Shown here piece after piece: positions 10,097 through 20,000 of a stretch of DNA of 64,000 bases. The number at the start of each line of letters is the position of its first letter. Within the stretch, counting starts at the first letter, position 1. The notes under the pieces were generated by a model. It did not search any database. It saw nothing but the letters and a program-made list of their open reading frames with translations, and was not told the origin of the DNA. The DNA comes from Astropecten irregularis (taxonomy: Eukaryota; Echinodermata; Asteroidea; Paxillosida; Astropectinidae): contig OZ020246.1 in NCBI GenBank assembly GCA_963971285.1, forward strand, positions 19,141,217 through 19,205,216, written 5' to 3'. The position numbers and the translations under genes are program-made.

Positions 10097-11051
10097 ATGA
10101 GGACATTGACAATTTCAAAGGTACCGTTAGGGAACATTATCCCGTTTTATGTTACTTTTACAGGTCCTATTTGGGCTAGGTTTAGTCCCTGTTTTACTGT
10201 GAGTGAACATCGTGCATGATCAATAGGCCTAGCCTAGGCCAATACAACACTGCTAAAACCTACTGAGTAATGTTACAGGCCAAGTACAGTACCATGCATC
10301 GGTAGGGATATAAATAATCATGATTAGGGGGCATTTGGTAGGCGTATAGGCTATACACACTTCAAGTTCAAGTATGCTTAGGCCTACAGTACAAACCTTA
10401 CATTAAAGTTCTTCAAATGTGAACAGTGGAACCCTTTAAAGGGCAAATGTATTTGTTACAATTACAAGTCATGGTCATGGTACTCATACTGCATGAACTA
10501 GGCCTACTACTACCACTGGAGGAAGGAATATAGCCATATTATTAAGTTCAATGGCATCATAACCACCTACTTTTTTGTGAAAAATGAATGATGAATGTTT
10601 TAGAATAGAATTGTATTTTGTTTGTATGAAAACAGGATGAGCTGGAAGTGTTGAAGGTGAAGTGGCACTAAACAAGAGAACGTCTACTCTAAAGCAAGCG
10701 TGATCAACTGGAGGTAACTTATAAGTTATTTTAAGCAAACCACCCACCAAAGACAACAAAAAAATTCAGTATTCAGAAACTTACTGTATTGCATGATATA
10801 AACAGATAAAGATCCCAAATCAAGAAGTTCTTCTTTAGCAATATTAAGCTTTGCAATATCTCCCCATTGCATTATATCATTTTTTTTTCTCTTTGAAGAT
10901 GAAGAAGTCGTCAAATGTATTTGACAAGCCAGTGACGTCTTCCAAGGCACCGATTCTCATTGCGACAGTGGAGGAGACTAACAACCCAACATCACTCCAC
11001 CTGACAAGCTATGCCAGTCATGGAACTCGGATGGAACTGATTGCATGTTAA
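10097..11051 (+). CDS. Candidate small three-exon gene, unknown function
   Basis: Three short blocks join in phase 0: 10097-10120 (ATG start, donor CAAAG/GTACCG), 10636-10656 (acceptor AAACAG, donor TTGAAG/GTGAAG) and 10899-11051 (acceptor after a strong TTTTTTTTTCTCTTTGAAG tract, ending TAA). The joined product would be 65 residues, Ser/Thr/Lys-rich, with no signal peptide, membrane segment or domain I recognise. The strong polypyrimidine acceptor and phase agreement are the only support. The start context is poor and an in-frame stop lies just before it. It could equally be a non-coding transcript or chance. Confidence 0.25.
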
Positions 11052-11765
11052 CTGCTTTGTATAGCATTGGGCCTAACACTGTATTTAATTGATGTTCATT
11101 TGATGTAATTAAATCTATAACCCACTCATACATAAATTCAAGTTACAAAAGTGTGAAGATCCTCCTTAAAATGAAAAACAGACAATAAGGATACTTCCAT
11201 CTCTAGTTATAATACAGATTGCCAGAAGAAGCAAGCGTATACAATGACTATTGAGATATCCAATCCAAGACCGAACCCTTACATATTTTATAGGTTTATA
11301 TTAGATTGTATGAATTATCATTTTCTGGTTTCCTTTTTATCTTCCACTTTAAATTGATGAAGAAAATTAAGGTAGCACGTAAAGACAAACTAGAGGAATC
11401 CGTACATGGGCTGAAGCTTTCATAGTAACAAGTTGTTTAATACCAACAACTACTTCATCAGATAAATCATTATAAAACAAATTGAAAAAGCTACAGTGGA
11501 AAATCAAGTTGATGCTTTGGAAGGTGATCAGTTTTTAAACAAATTTTAAGATGATTGGTTTGATTTGACTTGTGTTTGCGATTTTTTTTAAAAGCCAACC
11601 TTCCAAACAAACATAATTTGCACTGAAAGGGCTGCCTTTATCGCATTACCTGTTGTATAATTACTAGATATTGAGAGTGACAGTGTACATCGAACTGTTG
11701 GAACTGTTTAACTGTTTGTTTAATAAAGATATCTTGTTACTTTGAAATGATGTGTCCATCTTGAC
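11052..11765. other. No gene seen
   Basis: AT-rich, no recognisable repeat or ORF. Confidence 0.45.
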
Positions 11766-12016
11766 TTTCTTGCAGCTCAGGTGCACAGCAAGACACAGAT
11801 CCTTCAGTTGAAGCACTTCAGGTGCTTGCTGTGCCAGTTTTTTCGGGACAAATTGGCGATGGATTAAAATCAGTAATATGTGTCGGTTAAGTGCTGAATA
11901 TTGAGTACCTGAAGCGCCTAACATGCTCAATATGAAGCACCTCATGTGACAGTTTTTTCGGGACAAAAAGGTGATGGATTTTATGTGCAAGAGGTGCAAA
12001 TCGATTTTACAGTGTA
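11766..12016. repeat. Repeat H with internal 115-bp period
   Basis: The segment CAGTTTTTTCGGGACAAA followed by GATGGATT occurs twice, at 11835 and 11950. The left side also contains an imperfect hairpin (CAGGTGCACAGCAAG against CTTGCTGTGCC). The end GTGCAAGAGGTGC...TTTTACAGTGTA is shared, inverted, with 9065-9110. It is probably a non-autonomous transposon of which only fragments are visible. Confidence 0.6.
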
Positions 12017-12861
12017 GCAGCTACAGTGTCATAAAAAGTTGCCAAGATTTTACGATTTCTGTGCCCATTTCTGTGTTCTTCTCAGGAACCACACACTTAC
12101 AGAACTGAGATTGTTACACCACACCTACGAAGTCCAGAGTCGTGGCGTGTGTATGGGATTTGTGCGTGGGGATGGGCACAGAAACATAGGGTACATGGAT
12201 GGACTTCTTGACAGCCCATCGGTCAGCGAGCTGACCAGACAGCTCGCCAACCAAACATTCAAGCAATCACAATGTTGCACAGCGAATATGACCTCGAGCA
12301 AGGCGCAGTTAGCGCGCCATGCAGCCGCATCAACACAGAAATTGCCGATAAAAACAGAAAAACAACAAAAGTCACCCCAAATTGTGACATTAGCGAGTGC
12401 AAATCGCTCCCCACACAGTTCCACCGTGAAAGTGTCTGCTTCTAGCGGTACAGCGGTTGGAACTTCATTACCGCTGCAATTATAAGCAATTTTGGGCTGC
12501 ACATCATCTTTTAAAAAATGTCAACCCATTAATAAAATTGTGCCAGTGCACAAAAACACAGTCTAGTCAGTAACTCATGTCATTTACAGCCAGAAAAAAC
12601 AACGCGAACAAAAGAACCACGAATATGAAGGACACAGGAATTAATCGACATGAAAAAAATGGGAATCAGGTAATCGTTTTGTAAGAGAAATGACAAGAAA
12701 GTAGAGGACAAGATGAGCTGAATGAAATTTTCTTCGGTATGACCTTTGAGGCGCAGTTAAGAAATGAAGACGTCGAAGCACCACGGCGCCTGAGCGTCCA
12801 CGGATCCAGGCCTCAAAGAATGATGGCGACGATAAACCGACGAACGATCGTTGAAAATACC
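12017..12861. other. No gene supported
   Basis: Both strands are open over 12039-12500 (148 codons plus, 125 codons minus). Neither translation has a signal peptide, membrane helix, Cys pattern or motif I know. I treat both as chance ORFs in slightly GC-richer DNA. Confidence 0.4.
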
Positions 12862-13221
12862 TTAAAGATAATATCATACTTTTTGTTAAAGAACTGCAGA
12901 TTCATGGGCAAAAATGTCAAGGAAAATACAGTAACAGTCATCTGTGAAATTTTCAGTCCAATACAGTGCTTACGTTTTGAGAAAACAGTGAAAAAACGCC
13001 CACGGTATTTTAAAAATCTTTTCACCGTTATTTTTGATCTTTAAAAGATCAAAATTGTCTTTGGTCATTGGTTTCAGTCTTTTCTTGATTCATTATCATT
13101 TCAGGCAGACCAACTTGAACGGTAAGTTTCTACCATTACCATATTTATACCCCGTAGGTTATAGGTAAATCTGTGCAGATTTCTGTTTCGGTATGCTACT
13201 AAAGTATGATACTACCTTTAA
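12862..13221 (+). mobile_element. MITE family A, copy 4
   Basis: Full-length, from TTAAAGATAATATCATACTT to ATGATACTACCTTTAA. It keeps the central TTTAAAAGATCAAAA and the CCCCGTAGGTTATAGG tract. Typical 360-bp length. Confidence 0.9.
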
Positions 13222-13694
13222 TGTCTGGTTTTTCGTTAATTCTGTCTGTCTTTCATATTTTATTGATGCAGAAGACACTCTTACATAGTCCCAGTGGTCT
13301 TCAGTCTGACGTCGTTCCTTAAGCAACCGGATTCAATTCTGACCTATGCAGGGCAATAATTTTGGTGTCGCGCATTCAATGACACACAAAATGTGAGGGA
13401 ATAATTTGAAATACAACCAGACATTACTAATCTCTCTTTCTCTGAAATAGTGAATTATTAATACACAATTCCCCAGCCATAATAATTACTGACGCTATTG
13501 AATTACTTGCCAGAAGATGGGTGGGAACACCATGCATTTCCAATTGACTTGAGAGCATTTAAGCTTTGATCACGTTGAATTTATTACCAGAATAAGCGTT
13601 AATGACAAGGAACATACATCAATAAGTAGTGATAATGCTTTGTTGAAATATGACAAGCTACTGCGATACTGACATCGAATGTTACATCTGCGTG
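13222..13694. other. No gene seen
   Basis: AT-rich unique sequence. Confidence 0.45.
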
Positions 13695-14055
13695 TTAAAG
13701 GTACTACCATACTTTGGTAGCAGACAAAAACAGAAATTTCCACAGATTTACCTATAACTTACAGGGTATAAAGATGGTGATGGTAGAAACATACCGTTAA
13801 CATTTCTCCTGCTTTAAATGTTGTATTTATCCAGAAAAGAGTAAAACAATGACCAAAAACAATTTTGATCTCAGGGAGATCAAAACTCTTGTAAATAGAT
13901 TTAAAAATACATAGAACGTTTTCACTGATTTTTTTCTTAAGAATGTGGGCACCGTATGGGACTGGGAATTTCACAGATGAATGTTAGGGCTACAATACTA
14001 TATAGTTCTTCATATTTGTGCCCATAATTCTGTACTTCTTTGGCCAACAAATTAA
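13695..14055 (-). mobile_element. MITE family A, copy 5 (reverse)
   Basis: Reverse orientation: TTAAAGGTACTACCATACTT, then GGTATAAAGATGGTGATGG, GTGGGCACCGTATGGGACTG and a diverged end near CTTTGGCCAACAAATTAA. More degraded than most copies. Confidence 0.82.
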
Positions 14056-14133
14056 TGGCACGATCCCAGAATCCTCGATTGCATGAAATACTTCTTGTTG
14101 ATACAAGTAATTAACTTTCTCAAAGGCTGTTAT

Positions 14134-14188
14134 CCTTTGAGAAAGATCCTGTTAGGATCGAAACGTGTCAGGCCCTTCTAACTCCAAG
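14134..14188 (+). repeat. Dispersed hairpin motif G, copy 1
   Basis: CCTTTGAGAAAGATCCTGTT followed by AGGATCGAAACGT and a pyrimidine-rich tail ending ACTCCAAGCA. The GATCC/GGATC stem next to GAAAC resembles stem II of a hammerhead ribozyme, but the canonical CTGATGA is not present. Other copies are at 24568 and 63028. Confidence 0.7.
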
Positions 14189-14513
14189 CAGTTTATCATT
14201 AATTTGTTTTGTTTAAATGTATATAAAAACACATTTTCTTCTCTCGATTGGCACTTCTTGTGTTTCCATATGAGTGTGGTACGGATTTTATTCATATTTT
14301 TCTTATTAGGGGCCAAATAAATGGAACTATGTAGCACAGCGTAAACCTTTGCCGAGTCTTGTTTGTAAGAAACGGCAGGCCAGTGAAAATTCAACATAAT
14401 GCTGTACAAAAAAATATATATAATAAAATTCCTCTTGACATGAAAAATTCATACAACTAGGGCCAGAAATTCCTCTTTTGCCAAAGCTAGTCATTTTCGT
14501 AGTTGGCAGGTAA
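14189..14513. other. No gene seen
   Basis: AT-rich with a short ATATATAATAAAAT tract. No feature supported. Confidence 0.4.
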
Positions 14514-14645
14514 ACTCGAGCCCACCGTAAGCCGGCAGATTGTCATGAAATGCCGCACGGGCGCGCCATGTCGACGTGGTTGAGATGTGACGTCAAGGTT
14601 GCCAAGCAACAAGCTATCGCGCGCAGTGCATCATGGGCTCTTTCA
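14514..14645. promoter_or_regulatory. CpG-rich patch with CRE and RFX X-box
   Basis: A GC-rich island in AT-rich DNA. It contains TGACGTCA (14588-14595), a perfect palindromic cAMP-response element, then two bases later GTTGCCAAGCAAC (14598-14610), a perfect X-box bound by RFX factors. GGGCGCGCC and GCGCGC lie on either side. It sits 2.3 kb upstream of the signal-peptide exon at 16967 and could be that gene's promoter or enhancer, or belong to an unseen transcript. No TATA box is obvious. Confidence 0.5.
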
Positions 14646-15484
14646 TGATCGCCACTGTACATTACAAGCTCGATCTCCCAGACTAGACATAGTCAAACAG
14701 ACCTATGCTTCTGTTCATTTTGTATTCACTGAGTTCTACGCATTCAATCAAATTTAAAATTGATATGTATATACGCTCTGGAAAAAAACAACCCTCGTTC
14801 AGCTTTTACTTCGCGCCAAAAGAAGGCAATTCTTTTTTTCACCTTTAGCCTAAAACACAACAAAGCGAAACTTGAAGATTAAAACCCCACCTAAGGCTTT
14901 ATCAGAGCTATAAGCTTAGTATCTCCGTGTCCTAAATTTCAGAGCCTTTTTCAAAAAGCCTAAGCCTTTTTTGCTCGCTCTAGTGGAACTTGATATTCAA
15001 AAGCTTGAAGTTCTAAACCCGTAGATTATGCTGCACTTAAAAAGCTCTTAGTCTTGCACTGCCGTACCATTACAGTGCATGCGAAGGCACTAAAGTAATA
15101 CTGCGACTGGTTTCAGGGAGATCCGGTCAAAGGACCAAACCACTTAGCGGTTGCACGAGAAAATGAGTATAGCATTACATGATGATTTCTGAAAACTCGT
15201 AATTCTTGAAAAGAATACATCTCAAAACAATGTAATATATAAATGGTAATTTGAGCAAAGATTCTGCCGGGTTATCCTGTAGGCCTACGCGAGGGAATTT
15301 AATATGCAAGCAGTTCATTGCAATTTCGAAGAAGAAATAACAAGTTGTCTTTCAAATTGTTTATATAATCTTATACGGGATAGTGAGGAGCCGCCAGAAA
15401 GGGGGACTTTTGTGACACTGAAACTTTCCCTTTTTATGTGGTGAAAGTTGGTTGCCTATAGAAATTGCCTCGTGTGACGTGACC
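14646..15484. other. No gene seen
   Basis: AT-rich sequence with no supported ORF or repeat. Confidence 0.45.
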
Positions 15485-15851
15485 TTAAAGGTAGTATCAT
15501 ACTTTGGTAAGAAGCCAAAACAGAAATGTTCACAGATTTACGTTTAATTTACATGTACAGGATGTGAAGACGTTGGTGGTAGAAACATACCGTTAAATTG
15601 TTTCCGTCTTAAATTGTGTATTTATCCAGAAGTTAGTAAAACAACGACCGAAAATCTTTTTGATCTTTTAAAAGATCAAAAATAAAAGAGAAAAGACTGA
15701 GAAATACTGTGGCTGTTTTTCACTGTTTTCTCAAAAAGTGGGCACCGTATGGGACTGAATTTTTCACAGATGACTGTTACTGTATCTGTCTTGATATTTT
15801 TGCCCATGAATCTGCATTTCTTTGACAAAAAACAAAGTATGATTATTACCA
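15485..15851 (-). mobile_element. MITE family A, copy 6 (reverse)
   Basis: Near full-length reverse copy from TTAAAGGTAGTATCATACTT to ACAAAGTATGATTATTACCA, with an intact central GATCTTTTAAAAGATC at 15659-15674. It abuts repeat X at its right end. Confidence 0.9.
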
Positions 15852-15948
15852 TAAGATCAAAATCCCGCTATTTTCATTAAAGGCTATCTGCATTCATCAC
15901 TTTAATATACACGTAGGAGGGCTTGTGTGACACTGACCTGTAGTAATT
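15852..15948 (-). repeat. Repeat X, copy 2 (inverted)
   Basis: Reverse complement of the 96-bp block at 4410-4505 with a few substitutions. Like that block, it directly abuts a family A end. Confidence 0.75.
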
Positions 15949-16002
15949 AATGCCCATGAATCTGTATTACTTTGATAGAAACCAAAGTATAATTACCTTT
16001 AA
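15949..16002 (-). mobile_element. MITE family A, terminal fragment
   Basis: Only the last 55 bp of a reverse A element: GCCCATGAATCTGTATTACT, then AACCAAAGTATAATTACC and TTTAA. Confidence 0.78.
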
Positions 16003-16159
16003 AGGTCATAACTTTGTAGGCCGTACTCCAACTGTTTTATGCTATTATTTGGTTGCTCGTTGGTATACGTTACGTGTATTCCTCAATGTAACACCAGTGA
16101 ATGTTATAAAATAAGCCAAATATCATTCAATATTCGGTGAAATGTATGAGAATCAACCC

Positions 16160-16503
16160 TTCAAAGGTACACTACAGGATTGGTAGCAAACCAACACAGA
16201 CAAAATGTTCACAGATTTACGTATAACTTACACGGTATATTCTGTATTAAGACGGACATGATTAAAAAACTGCTAAAATATTTCTGACTGAAATTTTGTT
16301 TAGAAAGGTGTAAAGCACGAGATGAAACATATTTTTTTTTAATGTTTTATGAAAAAGGGGTTGTTTTTCGCTATTTTCTCTGGAGGGACTCTGAGGTCCG
16401 ATTGAGCTAAAAATTTCTACAGGCTTATAAAAATCATGTACGTGCTGGATCAAACAAAGTTTGAGTGGTGTTCTGTGACCTTTACCAATCATGTAAATAC
16501 CTT
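16160..16503 (+). mobile_element. MITE family B, copy 2
   Basis: Left end AAAGGTACACTACAGGATTG, right end GTGACCTTTACCAATCATGT. The usual terminal TTAA pair is eroded. It has the B-specific GATTGAGCTAAAAATT block. Confidence 0.83.
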
Positions 16504-16966
16504 GTGCAATTACTTGGTACATTTAGTGATTTAATTGGTGGTCACCCATTTCTCAATTAGCGTGTCCTGATTCTTAGAGCCCACGAACAACTGATTTTCG
16601 ACCACTCACCCAATACGGTATCAATTCCCCGTATCCTGAAGAACAATACAAAACCAATATACAACAGCTGGTGTCGCTTGGACACAATTCAAAGCTGCTG
16701 CACTTGATTTTTAATTAACCGAGATAATTACTGACATTATGCAAATATTTGTCAGTCCCACTGTATTTTTTCACCCAAAAAAAGAAAAACACCCAAGCTG
16801 ACGCCTGTCTGTCGCAGCTTATTTCAACAAAAATAATAATACAGGCTTCATAAAAACGAGCCAAACCTTGCAGACTCTTCATAATTATAATTTAACATCG
16901 GCGAAAACAGAACAACTGATATTTTTCTTCTTTGAAAGTTCTGCCTTAGAGAAAAACGTGATCAGG
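16504..16966. other. 5' flank of the EGF-ShKT-VWA gene
   Basis: Likely contains the 5' UTR and perhaps the core promoter. A TATA-like CATAAAAAC lies near 16850, about 115 bases before the ATG. No other motif stands out. Confidence 0.35.
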
Positions 16967-17045
16967 ATGGCTCTATTACTACGTCTTTGGATTCTAATGG
17001 TCTCGCTTTTGCTGGAACTATCATCGGCTGAAACGGCAAGTGCTG
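16967..17045 (+). CDS. Exon 1: signal peptide
   Basis: Starts ATG in context CAGGATGG. It encodes MALLLRLWILMVSLLLELSS followed by AETASA; cleavage is likely after Ala21. The best-fitting donor is GCTG/GTTAAT (phase 1); GCAA/GTGCTG six bases earlier is the same phase. An in-frame stop follows directly, so the exon must splice here. Confidence 0.72.
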
Positions 17046-20000
17046 GTTAATTGATTTATAAGGTTTTTTTTTATTCCTTTATTTTCTCCTGCTTATTAAA
17101 TGACAGAAACCTAAGCCCGGAAGCTGGGATTTAATTGAGCTCGTTTGCTCGGTTTTACCTTTTCGATTCTCCCCTTTTAAATTACCGGTATATTTATAGC
17201 ATTTATAGTTGCGGTTAAGAAAAGGAAAGTATTAAATTATGCATCGTGATAGCTGTGAGTTGAGATATTTGAAATCTGGATATGACCGGCTTATATTAAA
17301 GGTAATTCCATACTTTGGTTTCTGTCAAATTTAAACACAAATGATAAACGAGAAAAATATTTCATGCAGAAGAGGATTTAAATGGGATAGTGTCATTAAA
17401 GGTAACTTCATACTTTTTTATCTTTTTGTCAAAGAAATGCAGATTAATGGGCAAAAATATCACGATACGGCGAGACCCATGTACAGTAACAGTCATCTGT
17501 GAAATTTCGAGTCCCCTACGGTGGGTGCACTTTTTGAGAAAACAGTGAAAATTAAACGCTCGTGGTATTTTTTTTTTAATCTATTCACAGGAGTATTGAT
17601 CTTCCTGCGATCAAAATTGTTTTTGGTCGCTCTGTTTTCGATAAATACAGCATTTCAGGCAGATAACTGTGAATGATATGTTGCTACCATCACCATCTTT
17701 ATACCCTTTAAGTTATAGGTAAATCTGTGAAGATTTCTGCTTTGGTATGCTACCAAAGTATGATACTACCTTTAAATTATATGCTTTGGAAATACGGGCT
17801 TCGTGGGATCACAATTTATATTAATGCACTTAGTATATATATTGGAACCGAATTCTATTGAGTGGAAGCGTGATTTTTATTCTAATGTCAACTGTATGGC
17901 AATCTAATTTTTTTGGCCTCGCGTTGCATCCCACTGGGACCAGCGTATCGACTGAATTTGTAAAAATTTTTATTCAGAATTCACCTCTAGAGGTTTCAGG
18001 GCATAACGCCTCCCGGCTTCGGAGATGTTAGAGGATGGATGAGTACGTGCTATTTTGACCGGGGATGTTCGGAGTTCGGACAAGGACGTTTTCGAAGTCT
18101 AACCTCCTTGTCAGTATAAGGAAGGTTTCATACAAACTCAAAATCCCGACCTGGGGACATTTTCATATAGAGCTGCTTAAGCACAAAATTTGTTTAAGCA
18201 TGAAAAGTCTTCCTTGATCAAACAGGATTGCCAACCAAATGTTCATGTGATGTTTACTGTTTTTGTCTTGTATTCGGCTATTGTTTGCTGAGCATGCGTA
18301 AGGAACTTTGGTTGGCATGCTGATTTTACTTACCAAGGCGTTTTGGTGCTTAAAGGTAGTATCATACTTTGGTAAGAACCTAAAAGAGTAATGTTCACAG
18401 ATTTATGTATAACTTACAGGGTATGAAGATGGTTGTGGTAGAAACATACCGTAAAAATGTTTCCGCCTGAAATGGAGTATTTTTCCAGAAATCAGTAAAA
18501 CAACGACCGAAAATCTTTTTGATCTTTTAAAAGATAAAAAAATAAAAGAGAAAAGACTTTAGAAATACTGTGGCTGTTTTTCACTGTTTTCTCAAAAAGT
18601 GGGCACCGTATGAGACTGAAATTTTCACAGATGACTGTAACTGTATCTGTCTTGATATTTTTGCCCATGAATCTGTATTTCTTTGATAAAAACCAAAGTA
18701 TGATATTTCCTTTAAGCAAGGTTTTGCTGCTTAGAGTTTGGTGATATTTGCCCAGGCTATTCACACAGTGTGATTTGATTTCTGTAACAAACAAGACAGA
18801 TCAGACTGGCATTTGTGCATGCATAGGCCTACCAAGCGGATATGGCCTCTAAAAATAAAATTATGGACCTCGTTTGAAAAATAATAACGCCCTGCTCTCA
18901 ACAGCCATCCATGACCCACGGTATTAATAGTACGGAATATATTTTTAGACATCCGGAGGCTTTAAACGATTTTGGTCATTGTTTGTGTCTTTCCTGAAAT
19001 AAATAACAAAATACAGTTGAATAAATACATTGATAACTGCATACATAAATAAATAAATAAATAAATAAAAAGATAAATGGAGTCCTGAATTCCATTGAGA
19101 ATACAAATATTATAAATAAAAGATATTTAAGAATCAAAACAAACTGCAAAACAGAAAAGTACAGTAGAACAGAGCAAAATACAGCATTCAAATCACGAAT
19201 TATTCAGAAAGGAAGTCACTATAATTATACTACAATCCTTATCAACCAAACAAGCTTTTGTGAAAGCTTTGTGATCGCTCCTAATTTAATTTTTAAGCTG
19301 CCAATCTTTCAATGTTGTACTTTCTTTTTAATTAGAGATACAATTCATGGAAAGGTGAACAAAGAACATTTTCTAGAGCGGGATTTTATTTGTTCACTTT
19401 TTGTGGACTTAAAAAAAATTCAATCAGTCAGTTTTACTTGTGGTTATTTGAGAAGTGCAAATTCGTTCAAAAGTGTTTTATGTGTTTACTATAAACAATA
19501 CGGACATGAGTAAACTTCATATTTCATTTCATTTCGATAATCATACAAAGTCTGTACATTGACTAAATCGAGAAATGTTCACCGATTTAACTATAACTTT
19601 CAGGGTATAAAGATGGTGCTGGTAGAAACAAACCGTTAAAATATTTCTGCCAGAAATGGTGAATGTATCCAGAAATTAGTAAAACAACGACCGAAAACAG
19701 TTTTGATCTCGGGATAAAATCAAAACCATTCTTCATGTTTCATAAGAAAAACTGAGTCGGGTTTTCGCTATTGTCTCCTGACTCAGATGTCCGATATATT
19801 GAGCTTAAATTTCCACAGGTTTATTATTCCATGTACATGATGGATCAGTTAAAGTGTGAGTGCTGCTCTGTGACCTTTACCATGATTGTATCATACCTTT
19901 TATGAACGGTTGGTATGTTTGATTTGATTTTAGGTTGTGGATGACATAGCTTGCGACCTTCACTGTGAACACGGTCACGTTCTAGAGATAGCTACAGGGA

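Noticed and set aside
9732-10100. 122-codon plus-strand ORF
   Set aside because: No recognisable motif and composition matches the surroundings.
12039-12502. Overlapping ORFs of 148 codons (plus) and 125 codons (minus)
   Set aside because: No domain, signal, membrane segment or splice evidence on either strand; mutual overlap suggests chance openness.
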